Below are positions 1-10,931 of a stretch of 64,000 nucleotides of DNA, piece after piece. The translations under genes were made by a program, and so were the position numbers. The first letter of the stretch is position 1, and every line of letters starts with the position of its first letter. Source of the DNA: Thalassotalea crassostreae (GTDB taxonomy: Bacteria > Pseudomonadota > Gammaproteobacteria > Enterobacterales > Alteromonadaceae); contig NZ_CP017689.1 in the NCBI RefSeq assembly GCF_001831495.1, forward strand, positions 3,286,001 to 3,350,000, in the 5' to 3' direction. The notes under the pieces are model-generated. The model was not told the DNA's origin. It searched no databases and saw only the letters and a list, made by a program, of their open reading frames with translations.

Positions 1-48
1 GCAATTATCGAGCTAGGGGCTTTCTTGAATTGGAAGCCTGGCGATGAA

Positions 49-99
49 GTGCATGGATGCACAAATGCCGGCAAGTTCATGGATGAACGGTTTTGCCGG
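49..99. repeat. GGA-core palindromes with differing stems
   Basis: GTGCATGGATGCAC (49-62) is followed by GTTCATGGATGAAC (75-88). The latter sits inside a longer stem, CCGGCAA (68-74) with TTGCCGG (93-99). Both share the centre CATGGATG but differ in the outer bases, and each is still self-complementary. Confidence 0.65.
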
Positions 100-146
100 T
101 GACCTACGTAGTAGGTCGAGCCATTAGACGCACAGTGTTTGAAAAC

Positions 147-179
147 GAAAAAAGCCCGCTCAAATGAGCGGGCTTTTCG
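147..179 (-). terminator. Rho-independent terminator, duplicated rrn copy
   Basis: Perfect hairpin gcccgctc/gagcgggc with a four-base loop, followed on the minus strand by six T. It is identical to the terminator at 1624-1653 directly after the 5S gene of operon 1, so it is a back-up or duplicated copy. Confidence 0.75.
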
Positions 180-200
180 AAATAGGAGCCTGGCGATAAG

Positions 201-226
201 CCACATGGATGTGGTGAATATCAAAA
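201..226. repeat. GGA-core paired palindrome, split by IS256 copy 1
   Basis: CCACATGGATGTGG (201-214) is followed by the left arm of a second hairpin, TATCAAAA (219-226). The rest of that hairpin, ATGCAGGATGCAT and its outer arm, continues after the IS at 1548-1578. Removing the IS and one target duplication restores a two-hairpin element like those at 1790, 1961, 5290, 5431 and 11281. Confidence 0.65.
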
Positions 227-1547
227 GGTACCGTCCCAATAAGTGTGTCTCTCTTAATTTAATTTCAGTTTCAAATCTAATTAATTAAATAGCTCACTTT
301 TTTCAAATCTACCTATTGGATATCGATAAGTCGTATTGTTCATATCAATTGCTACTTTACTCAGTAGCGTAAGAACTGAGTCGACACTTGGCATAGAATT
401 TCTTATTTTCAAGGTACGTTTAAACGACTTATTCAAACGTTCAATCCAGTTAGTAGTATAAATCATATTCCAGATCAGTGGCTCAAAGTCCAAGTAAGTA
501 GCATAATATTGAAGATAATCTTGATCATTGAATATAGATAATGTTCGATATAGCTTTCCCCATTTTTCATAAAGCCATTTTGCTCGTATCATAAATTCTT
601 CCCGATCATCACTACGTTCGTCTAGGTTAAACACATAACGCAAATCGTCCGCAAGCTCCGAACGATGGGCCTTTTTCACTTTCCTGAGAATGTTTCGTTT
701 CAGATGCAACACGCATTTCTGTATGCGACAGTCAAAGTGGCGCTCAATCGCAGTATCAAGCCCTTTCAAGTTATCAATCACAACTAGGTCCGTTTGTTTC
801 AACCCCCGAGATTTTAGGTCTAATACGATGTCATCCCAGTTTGAGGCTGATTCTGTGGGTGCATTGTAAATGCCAATCACTTCACGAGTCATGTCATGCT
901 TTACCGCTAAAGCAACGTAATAAGCCTCGCTAGAAACGGTATCACGCTTTGTTTTTACGAATGTCGCATCAAGGTAAACAATTGGGTAGTATTCACTAAT
1001 TGCCTGTTCACGAAATGATTTCATTTCGTCATAAAGGTTTTTGGTTATACGGGATACAGCACTGCGTGTGAGCTTTTGACCATAAATCGATTCCGTGACC
1101 GATTCAATATCTCGAGTCGTTAGGCCCTTTGCATACAACTCAAAACAAAGCTCGTTCAAGGTATCGCTTTGCTCCTTCATCACATTCAATATCCAGGGCT
1201 TGAATTGATTGAGGCGATCACGAGGAACCTGAAGGGAAAGAGAGTCGCCAATGCCAAGTCCTGTAATAGAACGATAGCCATTGCCCTTATTTCCGTTAGC
1301 ACCTCTTAGATATTCTGTTCGCTCGGCCTTCATAAATGAATTAAGGGCTAATTCTAATACTTGGTTTAAACCACCAGGTTTTTCTACCAAAGCTTCAAGT
1401 GCAGCTTGAATTTGTTGTGGATTCAGCGTTAAATGACTCATGGTCTCTCTCCGTTTGTTGTTGATTGTTTTTTGGTCGAAACTATCAACTAAACTAAGAG
1501 AGACTTTTTTATTTGTCCAGTCGGACACACTTTAGTGGGACGGTATG
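227..1547 (-). mobile_element. IS256-family insertion sequence, copy 1
   Basis: The element is 1321 bp. Its imperfect terminal inverted repeats begin ggtaccgtcccaataag at the left and, read inward from the right end, cataccgtcccactaaag. It is flanked by the 8-bp target duplication TATCAAAA (219-226 and 1548-1555). It contains one transposase gene on the minus strand. Its sequence matches the copy at 9336-10656 as far as I can follow, and the translated proteins are identical, so transposition was recent. It inserted into a hairpin within the duplicated distal end of rRNA operon 1. Confidence 0.92.
281..1441 (-). CDS. IS256-family (Mutator-type) transposase
   Basis: DDE-type transposase that would cut and paste the surrounding element. 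I choose the internal Met at 1441 (386 residues, MSHLTLNPQQIQAALE) because a purine-rich GGAGAGAGACC precedes it and IS256 proteins usually begin near this sequence. An upstream in-frame Met at 1528 would give 415 residues. The likely catalytic residues are Asp in VYLDATFVK, Asp in LVVIDNLKG and Glu in TNWIERLNK. The frame is intact, so the enzyme is probably active. An identical gene lies at 9390-10550. Confidence 0.93.
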   Translation of the reverse strand: MSHLTLNPQQIQAALEALVEKPGGLNQVLELALNSFMKAERTEYLRGANGNKGNGYRSITGLGIGDSLSLQVPRDRLNQFKPWILNVMKEQSDTLNELCFELYAKGLTTRDIESVTESIYGQKLTRSAVSRITKNLYDEMKSFREQAISEYYPIVYLDATFVKTKRDTVSSEAYYVALAVKHDMTREVIGIYNAPTESASNWDDIVLDLKSRGLKQTDLVVIDNLKGLDTAIERHFDCRIQKCVLHLKRNILRKVKKAHRSELADDLRYVFNLDERSDDREEFMIRAKWLYEKWGKLYRTLSIFNDQDYLQYYATYLDFEPLIWNMIYTTNWIERLNKSFKRTLKIRNSMPSVDSVLTLLSKVAIDMNNTTYRYPIGRFEKSELFN

Positions 1548-1623
1548 TATCAAAAATGCAGGATGCATATTTTTGATAACTACGCAGTAGGTCGAGCTAT
1601 TAGACGCACAGTAATTGAAAACG

Positions 1624-1653
1624 AAAAAAGCCCGCTCAAATGAGCGGGCTTTT
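1624..1653 (-). terminator. Terminator of rRNA operon 1
   Basis: Stem gcccgctc/gagcgggc followed by a T run on the minus strand, placed about ten bases beyond the 5S 3' end. It is the functional first terminator of the leftward operon. Confidence 0.85.
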
Positions 1654-1662
1654 CGAAATAGG

Positions 1663-1780
1663 AGCCTGGCGATGACCTACTCTCACATGGGAACTCCCAC
1701 ACTACCATCGGCGCAATTGCGTTTCACTTCTGAGTTCGGCATGGGATCAGGTGGGGCCACAATGCTATGGTCGCCAGACA
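1663..1780 (-). rRNA. rrf: 5S ribosomal RNA (operon 1)
   Basis: A 5S gene of about 118 nt. The minus strand begins tgtctggcgaccatagc, like the classical TGCCTGGCGGCCGTAGC start, and ends gccaggct, which pairs with the 5' end. It matches the operon 2 copy at 11026-11143. It is the last gene of operon 1 and is followed directly by the terminator. Confidence 0.93.
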
Positions 1781-1789
1781 AAAACTTGT

Positions 1790-1844
1790 ATACGACCTCC
1801 ACGGATGGAGGAAGTGTCTTAATTCGTATGGAACGAATAAGACC
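1790..1844. repeat. Two-hairpin GGA-core element A (5S-23S spacer)
   Basis: Hairpin 1 is CCTCCA-CGGA-TGGAGG (1796-1811). Hairpin 2 is an 11/10-base stem with loop TATGGAA (1816-1843). In operon 2 the same spacer reads acttgt-taaac-aatttcg, so here about 55 bp replaces 5 bp. This is a filled site against an empty one. Confidence 0.7.
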
Positions 1845-1865
1845 AATTTCGAAAGCTGAATGAGA

Positions 1866-1884
1866 TCCTGAAACAAGTTCAGGA
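1866..1884. repeat. Dispersed palindrome TCCTGAA..TTCAGGA
   Basis: TCCTGAA-ACAAG-TTCAGGA followed by AGTCGA. The same sequence occurs in operon 2 (11179-11197) and, with one base changed in the loop, at 59866-59884 in an unrelated intergenic region. It is therefore a dispersed repeat rather than an rRNA processing signal only. Confidence 0.6.
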
Positions 1885-1960
1885 AGTCGATATTAAACGT
1901 TTTTCTCAAGTATTCTTTTTAATGCGTGAACTCTCTTTCAAAGAGTGTCAAACAACATAC

Positions 1961-2010
1961 AACCTCCATGGATGGAGGAAGTGCTAGAAATTGTCTGGAA
2001 CAATTTCAGT
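1961..2010. repeat. Two-hairpin GGA-core element B (5S-23S spacer)
   Basis: Hairpin 1 CCTCCATGGATGGAGG (1963-1978) is followed by aagtgcta and hairpin 2 GAAATTGT-CTGGA-ACAATTTC (1987-2007). The same element is present in operon 2 at 11281-11330, so it predates the separation of the two operons or was copied by conversion. Confidence 0.7.
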
Positions 2011-2043
2011 GCATACTCAAACAAAACTGTTTGGGTGTTGTAT

Positions 2044-4933
<2,890 letters not shown>

Positions 4934-5241
4934 ATACAACCCCAACCAGTCTTTCAACTTTCGAGTGACTTGGTGACAAAACCAAATCTGAATGTACGTC
5001 TGACATTTTCACGCATTCAATAAGAATGAGATAACTTATCAACAAGTTATCTATCTCAAGCATTGCTGCTTGAGCCTTGAGTAAGAACAACTAACATAAC
5101 GACTATGTTAGTTATAATGTCGACAATCTAATGATTGTCTAAATGTGTTTCTGTAAACAGAAACTCATTGGTTGATAATTCGCATGCGTTTATGACTGGT
5201 GATCATAAACACGAATTATCGGGTTTAATATCAGCTTTCCA

Positions 5242-5254
5242 AATTGTTAAAGAT
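5242..5254 (-). promoter_or_regulatory. Spacer boxA antitermination site, operon 1
   Basis: On the minus strand this reads atctttaacaattt, matching the core of rRNA boxA (TGCTCTTTAACAATT) bound by NusB/S10. It lies upstream of the 23S gene, as in other gammaproteobacterial rrn spacers. Confidence 0.6.
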
Positions 5255-5289
5255 CTAATCAACGCTCACATTCGGCGATGATTTTGGTA

Positions 5290-5337
5290 ACCTCCACGGA
5301 TGGAGGAAAATCCGAAAATTGTAGGAACAATTTCGGT
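5290..5337. repeat. Two-hairpin GGA-core element C (16S-23S spacer)
   Basis: Hairpin 1 is CCTCCA-CGGA-TGGAGG (5291-5306). Hairpin 2 is CCGAAAATTGT-AGGA-ACAATTTCGG (5312-5336, one bulge). It occupies the part of the spacer where operon 2 carries tRNA-Ile and tRNA-Ala. Confidence 0.7.
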
Positions 5338-5430
5338 AAAAAACCAAATTTAAAAAATCCAAGAGGATACTTTAAATTTGGTTTCTATCCTTTATTAATT
5401 GTTATCAGTGCAATTTGTGTGAACACTCAA

Positions 5431-5482
5431 TGACCTCCAAGGATGGAGGAAATGTCGAAAAATTGTAAGGAACAATTTCGAC
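5431..5482. repeat. Two-hairpin GGA-core element D, clean insertion
   Basis: Hairpin 1 is CCTCCA-AGGA-TGGAGG (5434-5449). Hairpin 2 is an arm GTCGAAAAATTGT closing on ACAATTTCGAC around AAGGA (5454-5482). In operon 2 the flanks actcaa and cgaagttgagaaatt are joined directly (14952/14953), so this is a precise 52-bp difference with no obvious target duplication. Confidence 0.75.
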
Positions 5483-5505
5483 CGAAGCTGAGAAATTACT
5501 TAAGG

Positions 5506-7046
<1,541 letters not shown>

Positions 7047-7263
7047 AAAAGTGTAATGTGAACCAACAAGTGGTTCGGCTCAATGAATTCTGTACTCTTA
7101 TTTCCGAAGAAATAAGTTTCAAATAAAACGTACTTATCTAATGTTATAAAAACATCGTTTAAGTATGTATATTTGTGTAGTCATTCACTGAGTAAGTTTT
7201 GAGTCCGAAGACTCTGGTAAAATCTACATCAACGTGAATGTCCACACAAATTGCATGATAACT

Positions 7264-7278
7264 AATTGTTAAAGAGCT
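7264..7278 (-). promoter_or_regulatory. Leader boxA, operon 1
   Basis: The minus strand reads agctctttaacaatt, a near-perfect rRNA boxA, between the promoters and the 16S gene. Confidence 0.75.
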
Positions 7279-7359
7279 CTCTTTCGAGAAAGTGATAATC
7301 GCATTCGTTACACTCTTTGCTTCAGCAGGCCTTAGAGGCTTTGCCCGAAGCGGATGCGC

Positions 7360-7387
7360 ATTGTACGCCATCCAGTTTTGATGTCAA
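7360..7387 (-). promoter_or_regulatory. rRNA operon 1 promoter P2 (proximal)
   Basis: Minus-strand -35 TTGACA (7382-7387), 16-bp spacer and -10 TACAAT (7360-7365), followed by GCGCATCCGC. The GC-rich discriminator and 16-bp spacer are typical of stringently and growth-rate controlled rRNA promoters. Confidence 0.8.
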
Positions 7388-7507
7388 CAACTTTTTTCAT
7401 TAAATCGTAAATTAAATTAAAAAGTTTTCTTAACCGTTTTGCTATCAATATCGATAACCAAACTTATCAAAACACTGCCTTGGGATGTCCCGAAGAAGTG
7501 GATGCGC

Positions 7508-7535
7508 ATTTTAGGGATTTTTAAGAGAAGATCAA
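7508..7535 (-). promoter_or_regulatory. rRNA operon 1 promoter P1 (distal)
   Basis: Minus-strand -35 TTGATC (7530-7535), 16-bp spacer and -10 TAAAAT (7508-7513), followed by the same GCGCATCC discriminator as P2. Very AT-rich DNA lies upstream, as expected for an UP element. Confidence 0.7.
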
Positions 7536-7850
7536 CAGTTATTTTCAATTAATTAAAAAAAACTTATAAAATGACTATATTCCGTACAATCCTTATAATT
7601 AAGGGTTCATAATATGTACAAAGCAAGAATAACGGATCAGAAAATTAACATTTTAAACTAACTAAGAAGCATAAGATTAAAATATATTTTTAACGAGTAA
7701 CAATGTAAAAATAGATATATAGAGTTGTATAAATCATTCTTTTCGAGGCTTTAAACTTTATAAATAGCTTATTTAACTAAAAATACAAATATTGTATTTT
7801 TGAAAATCCCCTATTTAGCTCTAAAGTATCCTTCTTTTTCAGTAGAAATG
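7536..7850. other. AT-rich intergenic region upstream of rRNA operon 1
   Basis: I see no gene here. The DNA is very rich in A and T. The part next to P1 could serve as UP-element and Fis-binding DNA for the rRNA promoter, and the distal part is the 3' flank of the gene ending at 7851. No convincing terminator hairpin for that gene is visible. Confidence 0.4.
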
Positions 7851-9002
7851 TTAATTAACTTTAGCTTCGTAATCCTTTAGTGCTTTTTTAATTTTATTTT
7901 TATGCCAATCTCCGAGATCTACCGAATACTTAATCGCCTGGTGTTGATATTTAACGGCCTCGGAGTAGTCACTTAATTGTGCATAAGCTTTCGCTAAAGA
8001 ATGATACGCATAAGCACTCTTGTTATATGTAGTGACAGATAAAGTTAATATCTCAATTGCTCTGTCAGGATCAGTCTCAATTAACGAAAAAGCCAATAGT
8101 TCTAGCGAGCCCTGTGCCGACACTTCGAATCCAAATTTTTGTTCAGAAAGATATTGGTAATGTTCCAATATAGCCACTTCTCCTCGTTTGGATATCTCAG
8201 ATTCGGGCTTAAGATCGTTATGTATGTCATTAAACAACAGTTCAATTCCACTTAATACCGCATTTATAGGTTGAGTCATATAATAACTATCGTCAAAATA
8301 CTTAATGTGTATTTCCATATTATCAAATGAATTTTGAGCGAATATTTTTTCCAGCTTATTAAACTCTTTACGGTGTGGCTTTTCATAACCACTATTACCA
8401 GTGGACAATAAAATAAAATTTGGCTTATCGTTTAGAAGCTTTTGATAATTGCTGGCTTTGCTCATTATATTTGCAAAGTTATTGGCAAGCATCGGACTAG
8501 CAAGAAAGTAAGCATTAAACATATCTGGTTTATCAAACAGGATACTTAGTCCAGCCGAGGCGTTGCTTACAAAGCCACTATAGATTCTAAAGCCATTGGT
8601 TCTGTATTTTTTATCTACCTGCTTAAGTAGGTCTTTTTCCAAAAAGTCTATTAGCGGCTTGCTGTTATTTTTATCAATGAACTCAACAAACAATGGATGA
8701 GTTTCTTGATTACTCTTATGAGGTGTGACAATAATTGTTTCAAGCCATGGCCATTCTCCATTGTGACTCAACCAATCATGAGAGCCTGATAAGTAGCTTA
8801 TGCTTTTGGGATGAAAATCAAAAAGTAATACGTATTTCTTATCTTTATTATCATTATATCCGGGTGGTAGAGTTATCTCGAATTTAGCAGGTTTAATAAG
8901 CAGCTTTGAATTTACGGTTATAACTTCAGGTTCTGTTTCAAAGGAAAGTACGTTTGAAGAATATATAAATAAACCAATAATTAATATGAATTGCTTGAAC
9001 AT
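7851..9002 (-). CDS. Exported esterase-like protein with C-terminal TPR, probably catalytically dead
   Basis: I choose the Met at 9002, which gives 383 residues and starts with a signal peptide (MFKQFILIIGLFIYSSNVLS). The Met at 9047 would bury it. The middle resembles the putative-esterase (enterochelin esterase/Fes-like) alpha/beta hydrolase fold: a YVLLFDFHP strand, the ...KPDMFNAYFLASPML region and the LLSTGNSGYE strand. The usual GHSFGG elbow reads GFVSNA, and the usual DEDHGSV histidine region reads DDSYYMT, so nucleophile and histidine both seem lost. The last 70 residues look like two TPR units. The gene lies alone between the rRNA operons, just outside IS copy 2. Function unknown. 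Confidence 0.6.
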   Translation of the reverse strand: MFKQFILIIGLFIYSSNVLSFETEPEVITVNSKLLIKPAKFEITLPPGYNDNKDKKYVLLFDFHPKSISYLSGSHDWLSHNGEWPWLETIIVTPHKSNQETHPLFVEFIDKNNSKPLIDFLEKDLLKQVDKKYRTNGFRIYSGFVSNASAGLSILFDKPDMFNAYFLASPMLANNFANIMSKASNYQKLLNDKPNFILLSTGNSGYEKPHRKEFNKLEKIFAQNSFDNMEIHIKYFDDSYYMTQPINAVLSGIELLFNDIHNDLKPESEISKRGEVAILEHYQYLSEQKFGFEVSAQGSLELLAFSLIETDPDRAIEILTLSVTTYNKSAYAYHSLAKAYAQLSDYSEAVKYQHQAIKYSVDLGDWHKNKIKKALKDYEAKVN

Positions 9003-9170
9003 TGATAAAGTTGCTTCTAATGAATTGTTGAAATAGCAACTTAGCATATAGGTATATCTAAAACAAATAGCGCTAAATTGAGTTAACTAAGTTCGTAGAT
9101 TAAATAGCTATGCACTTTAAAGGCCCATAATACCTAATGGAGCTTCCATCCAAAAGCATGATGGGATGAT

Positions 9171-9223
9171 GTATAGGATATACGAATGCCGCGAGTGCAT
9201 GGATGCACAGGAGTGGTGACGGC
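9171..9223. repeat. GGA-core palindromes between the rRNA operons
   Basis: GTATA-GGA-TATAC (9171-9183) is followed by GTGCATGGATGCAC (9195-9208). The second lies inside a GCCG (9188) / CGGC (9220) outer stem. They have the same centre and layout as the pair at 49-99. Confidence 0.6.
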
Positions 9224-9294
9224 GATATTTTTTGTGTTTACTTGGGGGTATTAGAATCAATTTAACGTCATTCCGGAAGAACCTAAGCGAAATC

Positions 9295-9335
9295 CATACC
9301 GTCCCACTAAAGTGTGTCCGACTGGACAAATAAAA
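9295..9335 (+). mobile_element. Solo IS256-family end fragment (41 bp)
   Basis: The bases cataccgtcccactaaag up to aaataaaa equal, in inverted orientation, the last 41 bp of the IS256 copies. IS copy 2 starts immediately after. This is the remnant of an older insertion into which copy 2 transposed; its target duplication AAATAAAA is itself IS sequence. Confidence 0.8.
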
Positions 9336-10656
9336 GGTACCGTCCCAATAAGTGTGTCTCTCTTAATTTAATTTCAGTTTCAAATCTAATTAATTAAATA
9401 GCTCACTTTTTTCAAATCTACCTATTGGATATCGATAAGTCGTATTGTTCATATCAATTGCTACTTTACTCAGTAGCGTAAGAACTGAGTCGACACTTGG
9501 CATAGAATTTCTTATTTTCAAGGTACGTTTAAACGACTTATTCAAACGTTCAATCCAGTTAGTAGTATAAATCATATTCCAGATCAGTGGCTCAAAGTCC
9601 AAGTAAGTAGCATAATATTGAAGATAATCTTGATCATTGAATATAGATAATGTTCGATATAGCTTTCCCCATTTTTCATAAAGCCATTTTGCTCGTATCA
9701 TAAATTCTTCCCGATCATCACTACGTTCGTCTAGGTTAAACACATAACGCAAATCGTCCGCAAGCTCCGAACGATGGGCCTTTTTCACTTTCCTGAGAAT
9801 GTTTCGTTTCAGATGCAACACGCATTTCTGTATGCGACAGTCAAAGTGGCGCTCAATCGCAGTATCAAGCCCTTTCAAGTTATCAATCACAACTAGGTCC
9901 GTTTGTTTCAACCCCCGAGATTTTAGGTCTAATACGATGTCATCCCAGTTTGAGGCTGATTCTGTGGGTGCATTGTAAATGCCAATCACTTCACGAGTCA
10001 TGTCATGCTTTACCGCTAAAGCAACGTAATAAGCCTCGCTAGAAACGGTATCACGCTTTGTTTTTACGAATGTCGCATCAAGGTAAACAATTGGGTAGTA
10101 TTCACTAATTGCCTGTTCACGAAATGATTTCATTTCGTCATAAAGGTTTTTGGTTATACGGGATACAGCACTGCGTGTGAGCTTTTGACCATAAATCGAT
10201 TCCGTGACCGATTCAATATCTCGAGTCGTTAGGCCCTTTGCATACAACTCAAAACAAAGCTCGTTCAAGGTATCGCTTTGCTCCTTCATCACATTCAATA
10301 TCCAGGGCTTGAATTGATTGAGGCGATCACGAGGAACCTGAAGGGAAAGAGAGTCGCCAATGCCAAGTCCTGTAATAGAACGATAGCCATTGCCCTTATT
10401 TCCGTTAGCACCTCTTAGATATTCTGTTCGCTCGGCCTTCATAAATGAATTAAGGGCTAATTCTAATACTTGGTTTAAACCACCAGGTTTTTCTACCAAA
10501 GCTTCAAGTGCAGCTTGAATTTGTTGTGGATTCAGCGTTAAATGACTCATGGTCTCTCTCCGTTTGTTGTTGATTGTTTTTTGGTCGAAACTATCAACTA
10601 AACTAAGAGAGACTTTTTTATTTGTCCAGTCGGACACACTTTAGTGGGACGGTATG
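9336..10656 (-). mobile_element. IS256-family insertion sequence, copy 2
   Basis: The element is 1321 bp, with the same ends and orientation as copy 1. The target duplication AAATAAAA is at 9328-9335 and 10657-10664. The left flank is a 41-bp remnant of a previous copy. The right flank is the outermost of the tRNA-Tyr terminator repeats. Confidence 0.92.
9390..10550 (-). CDS. IS256-family transposase (copy 2)
   Basis: The translation is identical to the gene at 281-1441 over its whole length. It has the same DDE residues (Asp in VYLDATFVK, Asp in LVVIDNLKG, Glu in NWIERLNK) and the same preferred start (Met at 10550 behind GGAGAGAGACC; an in-frame Met at 10637 adds 29 residues). The lack of divergence points to recent transposition or gene conversion. 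In-frame and apparently functional. Confidence 0.93.
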   Translation of the reverse strand: MSHLTLNPQQIQAALEALVEKPGGLNQVLELALNSFMKAERTEYLRGANGNKGNGYRSITGLGIGDSLSLQVPRDRLNQFKPWILNVMKEQSDTLNELCFELYAKGLTTRDIESVTESIYGQKLTRSAVSRITKNLYDEMKSFREQAISEYYPIVYLDATFVKTKRDTVSSEAYYVALAVKHDMTREVIGIYNAPTESASNWDDIVLDLKSRGLKQTDLVVIDNLKGLDTAIERHFDCRIQKCVLHLKRNILRKVKKAHRSELADDLRYVFNLDERSDDREEFMIRAKWLYEKWGKLYRTLSIFNDQDYLQYYATYLDFEPLIWNMIYTTNWIERLNKSFKRTLKIRNSMPSVDSVLTLLSKVAIDMNNTTYRYPIGRFEKSELFN

Positions 10657-10660
10657 AAAT

Positions 10661-10688
10661 AAAAAAGCCTGCTCGGAAGCAGGCTTTA
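10661..10688 (-). terminator. Third (outermost) terminator copy, operon 2
   Basis: Stem gcctgct/agcaggc followed by T6 on the minus strand. It abuts the target duplication of IS256 copy 2. Confidence 0.75.
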
Positions 10689-10694
10689 TAATGA

Positions 10695-10742
10695 TGGTGG
10701 AGGGAGGTGGATTCGAACCACCCAAGATAGCCGGAGCCGTCT
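10695..10742 (-). pseudogene. tRNA-Tyr 3' fragment (outer)
   Basis: It carries the variable-arm remnant, T arm (ggtgg-ttcgaat-ccacc), acceptor 3' strand and CCA of tRNA-Tyr. The anticodon arm and everything 5' of it are missing. It cannot make a tRNA. Confidence 0.8.
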
Positions 10743-10778
10743 GTTAAATATTTGCTTTATTTTTTAACTTTAAAAACC

Positions 10779-10806
10779 AAAAAAGCCTGCTCGGAAGCAG
10801 GCTTTA
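10779..10806 (-). terminator. Second terminator copy, operon 2
   Basis: The same hairpin and T run as the first copy, 119 bp further downstream in the direction of transcription. Confidence 0.75.
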
Positions 10807-10812
10807 TAATGA

Positions 10813-10859
10813 TGGTGGAGGGAGGTGGATTCGAACCACCCAAGATAGCCAGAGCCGTC
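10813..10859 (-). pseudogene. tRNA-Tyr 3' fragment (inner)
   Basis: The same truncation point as the outer fragment: homology to tRNA-Tyr stops in the anticodon-stem/variable-arm junction (agccgtc). One base differs from the outer copy (agagcc against ggagcc). T arm, acceptor strand and CCA are intact. Confidence 0.8.
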
Positions 10860-10897
10860 TGTTAAATATTTGCTTTATTTTTTTAACTTTAAAAACC

Positions 10898-10925
10898 AAA
10901 AAAGCCTGCTCGGAAGCAGGCTTTA
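10898..10925 (-). terminator. First terminator after tRNA-Tyr, operon 2
   Basis: Hairpin gcctgct/agcaggc with a T6 tail on the minus strand, beginning just past the CCA end of the intact tRNA-Tyr. Confidence 0.85.
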
Positions 10926-10931
10926 TAATGA

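Larger units (their letters stand above)
35..186 (-). repeat. Tandem copy of 5S 3' tip plus rrn terminator
   Basis: The last dozen bases of the 5S gene (agcctggcgat on the + strand) occur at 35, 187 and 1663. Only the last is attached to a full 5S gene. Between them lies a similar stretch holding palindromes and, in the second and third units, a terminator hairpin. Once the IS256 copy and one target repeat (1329 bp) are subtracted, the period is about 147-152 bp. The unit looks like a tandem duplication of the distal end of rRNA operon 1. The oldest unit runs off the left edge. Confidence 0.7.
10661..10925 (-). repeat. Tandem repeat of tRNA-Tyr 3' part plus terminator
   Basis: The terminator hairpin gcctgctcggaagcaggc occurs three times (stems at 10667, 10785 and 10904), spaced 118-119 bp. 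Between them are two truncated copies of the tRNA-Tyr 3' part. The unit is a tandem partial duplication of the distal end of rRNA operon 2. Confidence 0.8.

Noticed and set aside
49..214. CRISPR array from the repeated CATGGATG palindromes
   Set aside because: The repeats are only about 8-14 bp, irregularly spaced, with varying arms and no cas genes.
1615..1863. 82-codon rightward frame across the rrn terminator and 5S gene, and the partner frame at 11130-11369
   Set aside because: They overlap the 5S gene or spacer hairpins and have no ribosome site or domain. The DGG/WMEE stretches are only the translated palindromes.
7159..7371. 70-codon leftward frame in the rRNA leader
   Set aside because: It covers the rRNA promoter and boxA; coding is not credible.
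9117..9329. 70-codon leftward frame beside IS copy 2
   Set aside because: It runs through palindromes and the IS remnant, with no ribosome site.
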